In this document: positions 44,597 to 53,618 of the stretch, piece by piece | Position numbering within the stretch: the first letter of the stretch is position 1 | Layout of the letters: each line of letters begins with the position of its first letter | DNA from: Halolactibacillus halophilus | GTDB lineage: Bacteria; Bacillota; Bacilli; Bacillales; Amphibacillaceae | Length of the DNA stretch: 53,618 nt | Direction of reading: 5' to 3' | Assembly: GCF_900115605.1 (NCBI RefSeq) | Contig: NZ_FOXC01000017.1 | Location: forward strand, 1-53,618 | The notes under the pieces: generated by a model | The model's input: the letters and a program-made list of their open reading frames with translations, nothing else | Database searches by the model: none | Told to the model about the DNA's origin: nothing | Position numbers and translations under genes: made by a program

Positions 44597-45070
44597 TCAA
44601 ATCGTTAAATCATTTTCTGATTTTATTTCAATCGCTTGAGTTAATAACGTTTGGAGTAAGGCTGAAAAGACAGCAATAATAATGGAGCCAAAGATAGGTA
44701 ATCCACTAACTATTATTAACCCTGGTGCATCTTCTATTTCAGCCACGCCATAAACTAAAGGCCAAATAACGGTATACAATACCGCAATAGCAATGGCTGA
44801 CTGTTTAATCTGTCTTAAGGCCGTTACCGCAACATACGTGAAGGCTTGTTGTTGGTCAATGAGTTTCAACAAGTCATAGGCACGCTTTAGCGCATAGAAA
44901 AATGGTAGCGCCGTTATTAACATCAACGTTACGATTGGGTTTAGTAAGTGATTATATGTGGCATTAAATGGTGGACTAAACAAAAGATAGACTAGGTAAC
45001 CAGTAAAAACAGCGATTGGTAACCCGATAAAGATTAAGCCGAATTTCAATAGTCGTGTGGAATAATTCAT
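44597..45070 (-). CDS. DUF2975 membrane protein
   Basis: Protein of 157 residues with four membrane spans (about 10-32, 42-60, 90-112, 122-145). The arrangement, including FFYALKRAYDLLKLIDQQQAFTYVAVTALRQIK between spans two and three, is that of the DUF2975 family, which pairs with YozG-type XRE regulators. Function unknown; a sensor or partner of the regulator is possible. First gene of a three-gene operon; AAGAGGGGTC precedes the ATG. Confidence 0.85.
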   Translation of the reverse strand: MNYSTRLLKFGLIFIGLPIAVFTGYLVYLLFSPPFNATYNHLLNPIVTLMLITALPFFYALKRAYDLLKLIDQQQAFTYVAVTALRQIKQSAIAIAVLYTVIWPLVYGVAEIEDAPGLIIVSGLPIFGSIIIAVFSALLQTLLTQAIEIKSENDLTI

Positions 45071-45175
45071 GAGACCCCTCTTTTCGAATAAGCTTTATAT
45101 TCATTTTAATATATTTTTTATTGTTTATCAATAAATAATTATTGTTTATCAGAAAAATAAAGCAGCTATTCATTC

Positions 45176-45214
45176 AAAAAAGCTTCTCACTCATAGATAG
45201 AGTAAGAAGCTCTT
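45176..45214 (-). terminator. Terminator of the ASCH gene
   Basis: GAGCTTCTTACTC / GAGTGAGAAGCTTTTTT on the minus strand, 12-bp stem with one mismatch and a T run, 54 bp after the ASCH stop. Confidence 0.8.
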
Positions 45215-45267
45215 CGTTTTTTGATGTAGTCATATATCTTCTTTTCATTCCATTGATGAATGCAATC

Positions 45268-45720
45268 TTAAAACACCCGAACAAATCGTTCACAAACGAC
45301 AGAGATTTTGTCATGGAAAGGTTGATTGATCTCCTCTAGTTCTTGTTTAAAGAATGGCTCATGGACATCCCGCCAGTATCGAAGGCTTCTGTCACCTTCA
45401 CCTTCTAAAAAAGCATGGGCGGCCGTGACTTCATCGAATGGACAAATTTCCACATGCGTTGTTTCAATAATCGCGACCGCTTTCCCGTCGCCGTCTAAGA
45501 TAACACTATAATCCCCGACTTTAGGTAATGGCTCATTCTCCACTTCATATAAAGTATAATTTGAAGAAGTCGCCGTCTTAATCCCCTTTACGACTAAGTC
45601 ACTCAAGTCATCGGCTACTTCTTTTCCGTACCCGAAAGCCCAAGCTTGATAATCGTCGGTTACGGTTGGGTGCTTCGTTTTAAATTGATTCCATAAACTA
45701 ACGACTGATTGTTGATCCAT
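45268..45720 (-). CDS. ASCH domain protein
   Basis: Protein of 150 residues with an ASCH domain, a PUA-like beta barrel thought to bind RNA or modified nucleosides. Visible are AWAFGYGKEVADDLSDLVVKGIKTATSS, the strand pattern PLPKVGDYSVILDGDGKAVAIIETT and AFLEGEGDRSLRYWRDVHEPFF. Members of this bacterial group include N4-acetylcytidine amidohydrolases such as E. coli YqfB, which is shorter (103 residues), so the same activity cannot be assumed. GAAGGGTGAT precedes the ATG. Monocistronic. Confidence 0.88.
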   Translation of the reverse strand: MDQQSVVSLWNQFKTKHPTVTDDYQAWAFGYGKEVADDLSDLVVKGIKTATSSNYTLYEVENEPLPKVGDYSVILDGDGKAVAIIETTHVEICPFDEVTAAHAFLEGEGDRSLRYWRDVHEPFFKQELEEINQPFHDKISVVCERFVRVF

Positions 45721-45760
45721 TTTACATCACCCTTCTCATACTTTTATAAACTACCCTGCT

Positions 45761-47161
45761 TTATTCTAATACTTTAGAAACTTCAACCGATGTATAGCCT
45801 TGTTCTTCAAGGTATGGTAAAACGAGTTCTAAGGCATCGATCGTCGTTGCGTGAATATCATGCATCAATATAATCGCACCGGGCTTAAGGTTTTCTTTTA
45901 CCTCAGCTAAAATAGCATCCGGGTTTTTCGTTTTCCAATCAAGGGTATCAATTGTCCACAGCACTGATGGGACGGTTAAAAAGCTCTCCACATGGTCATT
46001 GGTTGCCCCGTATGGTGGACGAAACACCGTGGCACTTTCACCTATGATGTCTTTTAACTTTTGATTGACTGAGTTAATTTCTTCTTTAATAGCCGCATCA
46101 CTAATCTTTGTCAGTTGCTTATGGTTCCACGTATGATTACCAATCTCATGACCTTGATTGAAGACTTCTTTAACTAGGTCTGGATAGAAGTCGATTCGAC
46201 TACCTAACATAAAAAATGTTGCTTTCATGTCATACTCAGCTAACAATTGCAGCGCTTTTAATGTATTTTCTGAATGTGGCCCATCATCAAAGGTTAAAGC
46301 CACCTTCTTTTTATCAATTGATATTAATTGATCATCTTCCTCTTTTTCACCCGCTGATACGTTATCTGTCTCAAGGTTCTTTTCTGTCGGCTCATCCACC
46401 TTTAATTTTTTTAGCCATTCTTCTTTTAAAAACGGGCCTGCGTCGTTTAACGGTATCGCTACTTCTGGGGAACCAGCTGCTCCTGCGGTCACTTCATATT
46501 TATCAAACTTAAATGTTATGGCATCTCTACTCAAGTAGAGATTGGAGAAGTCTGTTGACTCAATCCATTCCTGTAATAAGTCATCAAAAAACATGTCTTG
46601 ATAATCCGTTGATGTGTCAAAATAGTTCTTTAATGTTGTGTAAAGGACGTCTCTCGTCTCTTCATTCACTCGGATAATGTCATCGGCTGTGACAAAGTTT
46701 TCACTACCTAAATCAACCATAAACACTTTCGATGTTTGTCGTCCATTCGCTCCCATGACATAGCTCTCTGTACTAAAGACGATCGAGTAAAGCTCGTCTT
46801 CTACCGGATGGATATCGAAGGTTAAGTAAAAGCTTGCTTGCCAACCTCTTTCAGTTAATAGCACCTCATTATCAGCAACTTCCTTTAAATAATGTGCTTT
46901 TTCTTCTTCTACAAATGCTGTTATCGTCTTATTTAATTTGTCATCCTTAAAGACCGGGTAATGTACAGCACTATGATAGTGCGCTTTTTCTTCTACTTCT
47001 GTCGCAATTTGAATACCTGGATAATGTGATTGGGCTACATCTTCTGTCGCTTGCAACTCATGATTGGTTGATTTCCCTGACATGAGCGACCCAATGATTA
47101 AGCCTACAAGTACGAAGATAAGTAGTGCCAGCACGCCATATATTTTGTGGATAGCCTTCAT
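45761..47161 (-). CDS. Polysaccharide deacetylase with N-terminal RsiV-like domain (PdaC type)
   Basis: Membrane-anchored extracellular enzyme of 466 residues. Membrane segment at about 7-29; DUF4163/DUF3298 (RsiV-like) region at about 50-255; NodB deacetylase domain at about 285-465. Metal and catalytic residues are visible: TFDDGP (Asp292, Asp293), HTWNH (His343, His347), FRPPYGATN, TLDWK and ILMHDIH. This layout equals B. subtilis PdaC, which deacetylates MurNAc in peptidoglycan and confers lysozyme resistance. The frame opens at 47197, but GAGGGAA and the basic start followed by the hydrophobic span favour the ATG at 47161. Confidence 0.92.
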   Translation of the reverse strand: MKAIHKIYGVLALLIFVLVGLIIGSLMSGKSTNHELQATEDVAQSHYPGIQIATEVEEKAHYHSAVHYPVFKDDKLNKTITAFVEEEKAHYLKEVADNEVLLTERGWQASFYLTFDIHPVEDELYSIVFSTESYVMGANGRQTSKVFMVDLGSENFVTADDIIRVNEETRDVLYTTLKNYFDTSTDYQDMFFDDLLQEWIESTDFSNLYLSRDAITFKFDKYEVTAGAAGSPEVAIPLNDAGPFLKEEWLKKLKVDEPTEKNLETDNVSAGEKEEDDQLISIDKKKVALTFDDGPHSENTLKALQLLAEYDMKATFFMLGSRIDFYPDLVKEVFNQGHEIGNHTWNHKQLTKISDAAIKEEINSVNQKLKDIIGESATVFRPPYGATNDHVESFLTVPSVLWTIDTLDWKTKNPDAILAEVKENLKPGAIILMHDIHATTIDALELVLPYLEEQGYTSVEVSKVLE

Positions 47162-47284
47162 TTTATTCCCTCTTTTATATTTGTTTTTTATGTTCAATAG
47201 ACTATTTTAACAAATAGTAGAAAGAAGTACGATGCATCGTTATAACCAATTTAAATACTCAACAAGATAGAGTGACTTCATTAA

Positions 47285-47713
47285 TCAGTCAGGTTTTTGC
47301 ATCAATTTGGTTAAAATCACTTTCAATTGATGATACTCTTCTTCTGTTAGTTTCGTGCCTTCGATAAATTTCGTCGGTATCTCTTCTGCTAAATGTTCTT
47401 TCTCTTTCCCTAAGGCGGTTAGTTCAACTTCTACAACGCGTTCGTCTTCTATTGAGCGGCGGCGGGTTAAGATCCCACGGTCTTCCATCCGCTTGAGCAT
47501 CGGTGTGAGCGTACCAGAATCTAAGTATAACCGATTCCCTAACGCCTTGACGGTGATGATTTCTTCTTCCCATAGAACGAGCAGGACTAAATATTGTGGG
47601 TACGTCACATCTAATTCCTTTAATAACGGTTGATATCGCTTCGTCATCTCACGCGTCGCCGCATAAAGCGGAAAGCATAGTTGATTATTTAATTTTAATT
47701 GTTCTTTTGCCAT
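47285..47713 (-). CDS. ohrR: OhrR, MarR-family organic hydroperoxide repressor
   Basis: Repressor of 142 residues closely resembling B. subtilis OhrR. The peroxide-sensing cysteine is Cys13 in LNNQLCFPLYAATREMTKRY. Winged-helix features are LDVTYPQYLVLLVLWEE and LYLDSGTLTPMLKRMEDRGILTRRRS.EDERVV. No second C-terminal Cys is seen, so it is a one-Cys type that reacts with a low-molecular-weight thiol. The frame opens at a GTG at 47722, which overlaps GAGGTGAT; the ATG at 47713 is the start. Its target ohr lies 1.8 kb away at 49505, with a matching operator. Confidence 0.94.
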   Translation of the reverse strand: MAKEQLKLNNQLCFPLYAATREMTKRYQPLLKELDVTYPQYLVLLVLWEEEIITVKALGNRLYLDSGTLTPMLKRMEDRGILTRRRSIEDERVVEVELTALGKEKEHLAEEIPTKFIEGTKLTEEEYHQLKVILTKLMQKPD

Positions 47714-47738
47714 CTCGATCACCTCTTCATTTCATAGT

Positions 47739-47763
47739 TTATCACAAAACCTTGTGGTGATAA
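47739..47763. promoter_or_regulatory. Inverted repeat upstream of ohrR
   Basis: TTATCACA..TGGTGATAA imperfect inverted repeat 26 bp before the ohrR start. It could be an operator or a leader hairpin and does not match the OhrR site found before ohr. Confidence 0.35.
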
Positions 47764-47881
47764 CTGTTTGAGCTTACTTAACATATTTTTGACATACTAT
47801 AAAAATATTTAAAAAATTAAAAGCATGCCGATATAATAATTGATGTATTAAAAATAGATGTTATAACTGGAGGAGTAAACT

Positions 47882-49348
47882 ATGCAATCAGTTGAAGAAC
47901 TGCAACACCAAGACCTTAAACAAAAAAACTTATTGGCAATTATTTCTTTTTCATTTTCTATCGCTACTGGTGCAATGATCGCCTTTTTAGACGGCCTAAC
48001 AACAAGGGCTATTTTTTACAGTGCCGAAATTTTATTTTTATGGATCAGTTTCTTATTATTACGTTTTATTATTAAGAAACCAATAATTTTCCCATATATT
48101 ATCATATTGGCCAGCTATACTTTTACTATTATCGCCATTTTTTTGTTTGGAAGTAGTTTTTCTATTGCTTTAATCGTTTTCTTTTTACTCTTTTTATCTA
48201 CGCTCTATTTACGTAAAACTATCTTTATTATTGGTAGTGTACTTGGACTCGCTGTACTTTATTTGAATACGATACACGCACCAGTGGAATTAACCTTTTT
48301 ACTTGATAACTTAACAATTATGATGTTCACATACATTTTAACAGCTATCGTTGCCTTTTTACTTGTAATTCTAAACAATAAACAACAGCAAACGCTTGAA
48401 GCGATTCTCACCGAAACTGAGACTGCTAAAAATCATCAGCGTGACCAGCACCAACAACTAGAAGCTCACGTTGAAACAATCGTGAGTGCGTTAACAAAGA
48501 TGAACGAGCATATTCATAGTAACCTTGATTCACAGGGCGAAATGGCAATTGCGATTCAAGAACTCGCAGAAGGTAGTGCTGACCAATCTGAGAAAATCTC
48601 TGATATTGATACCTACCAAAAAGAAACAATGCGTGAGACACAGGCGATGTTAACAGAAACCGAAACACTGGAATCTTTAGTGGCATTGTCAACCGAAACA
48701 GCTAATGACGGCAATCAATTACTTGATAGCTTAGTCAATAATACGAAACAATTACTCGGTTACTTTAAAGAAATGAATGAGGCGTTTAACCTCCTTTCGA
48801 CAAAGATTAAAGAAACGAATAGTTTTTCAGATAGTATTATCGATATTAGTGAACAGACAAACCTCCTTGCTTTAAATGCCTCAATTGAGGCTGCTCGAGC
48901 GGGTGAGGCTGGTAAAGGTTTTGCGGTTGTGGCTGATGAAATTAGAAAGCTTGCTGAAAATAGTAATCATGCGGCTGAAAATATTACCACAAACTTAAAA
49001 GAAGTGAACGACACACACGAGTTTACTCTGACAAAAATGACAAAAAACCTACAAATGAGTGAAGATAATTTGAAAAAGGCCACCGATGTAGACAAGGCCT
49101 TCACAATGCTGGGTAGCTACTTAACCAACTTACGCGAACAATTTAACACTTTCCAAATACTCGCAGAAAAAGTTGAAGGCAACACCAATCATGTCAGTGA
49201 CCGCACAAGCGAACTCGCTGCCATCATTGAACAATCATCTGCGAGCTTAGAAGAAATGAGCGCAACAGTTGAAACATTAAACAAGCAAAATAAAACAATT
49301 GCTGACGATATGAAGCATACCGAATCAGCAGCTAAACAGATGGTTTAA
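47882..49348 (+). CDS. Methyl-accepting chemotaxis protein without extracellular sensor domain
   Basis: Chemoreceptor of 488 residues. The first ~170 residues form about six membrane spans with short loops and no extracellular ligand-binding domain or HAMP; the sensor is probably the membrane part itself. A coiled coil (about 170-215) leads into the MCP signalling domain, whose hairpin tip [35 protein letters not shown] is intact; glutamine/glutamate pairs for methylation flank it ([10 protein letters not shown]). It lies between ohrR and ohr and is divergent from ohrR. AGGAG precedes the ATG and a terminator follows. No other chemotaxis or flagellar genes are in the window. Confidence 0.92.
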   Translation: MQSVEELQHQDLKQKNLLAIISFSFSIATGAMIAFLDGLTTRAIFYSAEILFLWISFLLLRFIIKKPIIFPYIIILASYTFTIIAIFLFGSSFSIALIVFFLLFLSTLYLRKTIFIIGSVLGLAVLYLNTIHAPVELTFLLDNLTIMMFTYILTAIVAFLLVILNNKQQQTLEAILTETETAKNHQRDQHQQLEAHVETIVSALTKMNEHIHSNLDSQGEMAIAIQELAEGSADQSEKISDIDTYQKETMRETQAMLTETETLESLVALSTETANDGNQLLDSLVNNTKQLLGYFKEMNEAFNLLSTKIKETNSFSDSIIDISEQTNLLALNASIEAARAGEAGKGFAVVADEIRKLAENSNHAAENITTNLKEVNDTHEFTLTKMTKNLQMSEDNLKKATDVDKAFTMLGSYLTNLREQFNTFQILAEKVEGNTNHVSDRTSELAAIIEQSSASLEEMSATVETLNKQNKTIADDMKHTESAAKQMV

Positions 49349-49392
49349 TAACATAAGATGTTTTCGCCTTTTTTAAAAATAGTAGTTAACCT

Positions 49393-49428
49393 CAAGTCCC
49401 GGTCTCAAATGAGATCGGGACTTTTTTT
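49393..49428 (+). terminator. Terminator after the chemoreceptor gene
   Basis: AAGTCCCGGTCTCA / TGAGATCGGGACTTTTTTT hairpin with one mismatch (G-U) and a 7-base T run. Confidence 0.92.
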
Positions 49429-49455
49429 AAGCATTGAAGTTGCTTTTGTTATTTT

Positions 49456-49484
49456 AATTGTGTACAATTTAATTGTAAACAATT
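49456..49484. promoter_or_regulatory. OhrR operator, two tandem palindromes
   Basis: AATTGT-GT-ACAATT (49456-49469) and AATTGT-AA-ACAATT (49471-49484) are separated by one base and agree with the TACAATT/AATTGT half-sites of the B. subtilis ohrA operator. The site ends 4 bp before the ribosome binding site, so OhrR would block the promoter or early transcription. Confidence 0.92.
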
Positions 49485-49504
49485 AAAATAGGAGGTTATT
49501 CATT

Positions 49505-49927
49505 ATGGGATTACCACTTTATACTGCAAAATCAACCGCATCAGGTGGACGAAAGGGTGTTGCAAGAACATCTGACGGACAAATGGAACTCGCATTATCG
49601 TTACCGAAAGGTTTAGGTGGCAAAGAAGAAGACGGCACAACAAATCCGGAACAACTTTTCTCACTCGGATACGCTGCTTGTTTTGACAGTGCGCTGCAAC
49701 TCGTGGCAGGACAAGCAAAGAAACAGATTACATCAGAAGTAACCGCAGAAGTAAGTATTGAGAAGAAATTAAAAGGCTTTGGATTAAGCGTAAAGTTAAC
49801 CGCTGAAATGACCGGTGTCACCCAAGCAGAAGCTGACGACTTAATGGAAAAAGCGCATCAAGTATGTCCTTACTCTCGGGCCATTGATGGTAATGTACCA
49901 GTTAAGAAAAAAGCTATCGCCAAATAG
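49505..49927 (+). CDS. ohr: Organic hydroperoxide resistance protein
   Basis: Thiol peroxidase of 140 residues that reduces organic hydroperoxides, cytosolic. Both catalytic cysteines are present, Cys59 in LGYAACFDSAL and Cys121 in HQVCPYSRA, with the conserved Arg in the N-terminal GGRKGVARTSDG region. The normal Ohr ending (GNVPVKKKAI) is followed by TAG. AGGAGG lies just upstream, after a double OhrR operator. The regulator gene ohrR is on the other strand beyond the chemoreceptor gene. Confidence 0.95.
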   Translation: MGLPLYTAKSTASGGRKGVARTSDGQMELALSLPKGLGGKEEDGTTNPEQLFSLGYAACFDSALQLVAGQAKKQITSEVTAEVSIEKKLKGFGLSVKLTAEMTGVTQAEADDLMEKAHQVCPYSRAIDGNVPVKKKAIAK

Positions 49928-49982
49928 TTTGGCTCACGCTTTAAATCAGTCAGTCTGAGGAGATTATTGAATAAGACATGAC

Positions 49983-50015
49983 AAAACCCACGCATGATTG
50001 TTTCGCGTGGGTTTT
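49983..50015. terminator. Bidirectional terminator between ohr and the SNF2 gene
   Basis: AAAACCCACGC / GCGTGGGTTTT perfect 11-bp stem with A and T runs, between convergent genes. Confidence 0.9.
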
Positions 50016-50032
50016 CGTCGTTTTTTATCTCA

Positions 50033-53000
50033 TTACGTCAAGTTTAACAACAGTTTAATATCCTCTTCTGATAGGGATTGACTGGTTGTCTCACCTGGCT
50101 GAATGACGGTATCAATCAGTTCCCGTTTCTTTTCTTGTAGCTGATAAATTTTCTCTTCGATCGTGCCTTCAGCAATTAAACGATGGACATGTACAACATC
50201 TTTTTGTCCCATCCGGTGAGCACGACCAGCCGCTTGTTCTTCAACAGCTGGATTCCACCATAAGTCATAAAGGATAACGGTATCTGCCCCAGTTAAATTA
50301 AGTCCAGTGCCACCTGCTTTAAGTGAGATAAGAAAAATTGGTTTCTCCCCTTCATTAAAACGTTCAGCATATCAACACGCGCCTGACTTTTTGTCTGTCC
50401 GTCCAGATAAAAGAAATCATAACCGGCCCCAGTTAACTTTTCTGCCATTACTTTAAGCATACTTGAAAACTTCGAGAAAATTAGAAGACGGTGATTATTC
50501 GCAAGACCTGTTTCAATTAAATCTAAAAGTTGCAGTAACTTACCTGATTCACCTTCGTAGTTATCTAAGAATAATCCCGGGTGGCAACATATTTGTCTTA
50601 GTCTTGTGAGACCTGCTAATATTTTCATCCGGCTCTGCTGGAAACCTTCAGTTTTTAACTGCGCCGCTGCTTCTTCTTGAATCTTACTTAAGTAAGCTAA
50701 GTAGACTTTCTTTTGATCATCGGTCAGTTCTGAATACTGTAACGAATCCACCCGGTCCGGCAGTTCTGTCAGCACATCTTGTTTAACTCGGCGTAGAATA
50801 AACGGCCGAACAATCCGGGCGATTTTTTCTGGTGCAAGCTTTTTAAAATCTTTTTTCGCCGGGAACAGTCCTGGCATTAATACATGAAAGAGTGACCATA
50901 ACTCATCCAGTGAGTTTTCAATTGGCGTCCCACTTAAGGCAAAGCATTTACCAGATTTTAGTGAGCGGATGACCTTGGCTATTTTCGTCTGATTATTCTT
51001 AATCGCTTGTGCTTCATCTAAAAACAGAATCGGATACGCCTGTTGTTTCAAGACATCAATTTCTTGCCGTACCATCGGATACGAGGTAATCCAGACATCG
51101 GGTGATTCTGTTTGCCACATTAACTCGCGCTCATCTTTTGTCCCGTAAAAAACTTTGACCGTTAGCTTTGCCGCAAACTTTTTAAATTCGCGTTCCCAGT
51201 TAAAAATTAATGACGCTGGTGCGACAATAAGTGCTGGTGACTGGAAAGACTGATCTTTTTCTTCCCATAACTTTAAGATATAGCAAATCGCTTGTAGGGT
51301 TTTACCAAGACCCATATCGTCTGCCAGTACCCCGCCAAAACCATAATGTGCGAGTGTATTAAACCACTGGAAACCATCGACTTGATAGTCACGTAAGTTG
51401 GCTTCGATCGTTTCAGGTAATGGGACTTCCCTGGTTTCCGGTTGTTTTAAGTCTCGTAAGAGACGTTTAAAGGCTTGTTTATAAATCGCTTGATTCGATT
51501 CACTCATCATGTCATCAACTTCCATACTATGATAGAGCGGCAAATGGACATGTTCATTCGTAAGGTCACCCGCCTTAACATCAAACCGTTCAGCAAACTG
51601 ATTGATTGTTTGGAAAACATCGGTATCAAGCGGCATAAATTGACCATTTCTGAGGCGGTGGAACTTTTTCTTTTCTTTCATTGAGGTTAACACACTACCA
51701 ACTTCATCAGACGGGATATGTGAAAAATCAAACGCGATATCAAGAAGTTGATTATCATGGTCCACATCTGAAGTCATCGTTGGATAGTGACGTTCTTCAA
51801 GGAATAAGTTCTTTGCCTTCTCTGTCATAAAGATATCAAGATGCTCACTTAAGATGGAGAGGTGCTGATAAAAGAACGCAAATTGATCCGCTTCTTCTAA
51901 CAGGTAAAGAACGTCTTCATCGCGCACAAACTGTGCTTGACCTAATAAATACATAATCTGTTGTTCTTTATTGGAATCAGTCACAAGCAGCTTGTCTTCA
52001 GCCGGACCTAAAAATGGATTAAAGGTCGTTAAACCATATTGGAACTCAAGCTTCGCGGTCAACAAGTGATTGTCATAATCGACATAAAGTTTCGCTTGTA
52101 GTGGATGTTTTTCAATCTCATCTTTTATGGCAGGGTCAATGATGACCTCGCCAGTTTTCTCAAGCTCCGGCGCAACATCTGATAGAAAATCAAGCATTTG
52201 TTCATGGTTGAAATAGAGCCTATCCCCACCAGAATCTTGCACTAAACTATAGCACGTCCATACAACCCTTTCTTGTTCTTCTGTTAAAGGATAAAATTTA
52301 TTGTCTTTATTTAGGTATAAATAATCTTCTAAGAATTGATACGCTTCTAAGTTCTTAAAGTGTAAGACATAGCGCTCCTCTTTTTTAGACAGTTCAAATT
52401 TAAGTGGTGGCTTTTTATCCATCACCTTCAATACTTTTGTTGGTTTGTAGGTCGTATCATTAACAACTGTTGTCCGTTCTGAAAGGAGGGGCAGTAACTC
52501 TCTTGCTGCTTTAGCCGTTAACATAATCGAGCGTCCTTCATAATCAAACCGGCTATCACCAAACCGTTGTTGTTCTTGAATATACGTTTTTAAGTACGTG
52601 AAAACCGCTTCATCTTCTGGCGTAAACGTATATTTATTTGGATCATAGCTGAATTTAGACGTAAATGTAAGTGTGTCGTGTCGATCGATATGTTTTAACA
52701 GTTGATCGATTGACTTCACCACATAGGTCCGCTTTTCACCTATTTTCACATCCAGCATCAGATGAAGTCCGTTATAATAACTGTGTTGAATATGCACGAA
52801 ATACTCCACCATTAATGGCATGCGATTGGTTGAGGCTGCCTGTTGAAATATTTGTTTTTGTCGCATCGCTTTTAAATGATTCACAAACACTTGGCTCCAC
52901 TCAGCTTCTTGCGACATTATTTTCGCTGGTTGTTTCATACTGCTATCTTCAAACTTTCCCACTAACTCAAGCATGACCGCCGCCACATGCTTACATGTTC

Positions 53001-53618
53001 CGTAATCACTAAATGCCGGACAATCACAGCTATAGTCTTTAAACGGGTGTTCCGTGTGAATCAACACATCATAATCATATTTAGAGCCTGAGACATTTGC
53101 TTCCCATAAATGAAGTTTTCGGTTACGCTTAAGATTATGGACCCGATAGTTATTATAATAGTCATACCCACGCTTAAAAAACGTTGGATTAAAATGTGCT
53201 TTCACATCTTCAAGGGTTAAGTCATCTTCTTTCCCTTTAAAAAGAACAGAAAATTCGTCTCCTCCCCACCTAGCGACAATGTGTGTGCCAGAAAAAACAC
53301 TATTCAATAACACTGCAGTACTTTTAATCATTTCGTCTCCTTGATGATGGCCTAATGTATCATTAATTTCCTTGAAATTATCGATATCAATAAAAACGAG
53401 ATAATCAAAGCTGGCATTTTCATTTTTGACCTCATTCATTAATATCTCATCAAATGATCTCCTATTATTTAGTCGTGTTAAGCTGTCTATATGAACTATA
53501 TTATCTAATTTCTTTTTGTCTCTTGATAGTGTACAATATTTTGTGTAAACGACCTTTGACTCGTTTTTGAGCATGGAAAAAGGAAGCCTCTTTTTGTAGA
53601 ATAGAGTTACCAAACAAC
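50033..53618 (-). pseudogene. SWIM-type SNF2/DEAD-box helicase, frameshifted and N-terminally fused to GGDEF
   Basis: Swi2/Snf2 ATPase of the bacterial SWIM group. From about 53225 downwards: SWIM zinc finger (CDCPAF..TCKHVAAVML), long middle region, helicase motifs I (DDMGLGKTLQA), II (LFLDEAQAIKN), III (ALSGTPIENSLDELW) and the C-terminal lobe (RLLIFSKFSSMLKVM). At about 50362 one base is missing after VDMLN; in the next frame the family ending resumes (FNEGEKPIFLISL, QAAGRAHRMGQ) to TAA at 50033. Thus motif V/VI is cut off in the literal reading. The N terminus is not a normal SNF2 start but continues from a GGDEF domain, and the frame is open to the window edge, so the true start lies outside. 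It may remodel nucleoprotein or assist transcription. Confidence 0.85.
53228..53618 (-). other. Truncated GGDEF domain at the window edge
   Basis: In the same frame as the SNF2 helicase: DSLTRLNNRRSFDEIL, FIDIDNFKEINDTLGHHQGDEM and ARWGGDEFSVLF, i.e. a diguanylate cyclase domain with metal and GTP-binding motifs and the GGDEF loop intact. The part after the loop (about 50 residues needed to complete the domain) is replaced by SNF2 sequence, so activity is doubtful. An N-terminal sensor presumably lies beyond 53618; TTG at 53613 is only the first possible start in the window. Confidence 0.8.

Noticed and set aside
1-53618. Complete reassignment of TAG to an amino acid
   Set aside because: TAG stands at the natural ends of cutC, mscS, ohr and the first hydrolase, where family length is normal. 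At most partial suppression is possible.
1-53618. tRNA or rRNA genes
   Set aside because: No cloverleaf with the TTC-rich T loop and no 16S/23S conserved segments were noticed on either strand.

Overview
The window looks like a 53.6 kb piece of a low-GC Gram-positive (Bacillota) chromosome, most likely from Bacillales or Lactobacillales. Pointers are AGGAGG-type ribosome binding sites, lipoprotein signal peptides, a sortase with its surface protein, an S-box riboswitch, an OhrR/Ohr pair, a PdaC-type deacetylase, a B. subtilis-order OpuAC and a GlcNAc-type PTS under a GntR/HutC regulator. I cannot name the genus. I found no rRNA, tRNA or CRISPR. The last gene (GGDEF/SNF2) runs off the right edge.

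Layout. 0.3-4 kb: alpha/beta hydrolase, YebC/TACO1 translation factor, oligoendopeptidase F. 4-9 kb: GntR regulator and a probable amino-sugar operon on the minus strand (PTS EIICB, an uncharacterised protein, CutC, SIS-domain protein) with a DasR/NagR-like operator. 9-16 kb: an unusual peptide-type ABC importer with a double ATPase, two permeases with long N-terminal extensions, and a family 5 binding protein whose lobes are in circularly permuted order. 16-19 kb: hydrolase, nitroreductase, orphan glycine-betaine binding lipoprotein. 19-21.7 kb: MazG-like pyrophosphohydrolase and selD-mnmH (tRNA selenouridine), with mnmH broken by an in-frame TAG. 21.7-26.4 kb: a giant hybrid histidine kinase with two kinase modules, divergent from a SARP-like response regulator. 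26.5-29.5 kb: sortase and a choice-of-anchor A surface protein with a 36-bp coding repeat and a degenerate sorting motif. 29.5-31.9 kb: gene-poor region with a 3'-truncated IS21-type transposase. 32-38.1 kb: DMT exporter, then a Fur-controlled iron region (ferredoxin/flavodoxin-NADP reductase divergent from a siderophore ABC importer) with two well-placed promoters and Fur boxes. 38.2-42.8 kb: GNAT, SAM riboswitch plus OsmC protein, MscS channel, phosphatase-TauE pair, decayed chemoreceptor, small membrane protein. 42.9-50 kb: aldo/keto reductase with two in-frame TAGs, DUF2975-XRE-membrane operon, ASCH protein, PdaC-like deacetylase, OhrR, chemoreceptor, Ohr. 50-53.6 kb: a SWIM/SNF2 helicase frameshifted near its C terminus and fused at its N terminus to a truncated GGDEF domain.

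Most genes are ordinary housekeeping, transport and stress functions. The most unusual items are the permuted binding protein and its atypical importer, the three internal TAG codons in otherwise intact frames, the sortase/surface-protein pair lacking LPXTG, and the GGDEF-SNF2 fusion. Several disrupted genes have only one lesion, so sequencing or assembly error must be excluded before reading biology into them.
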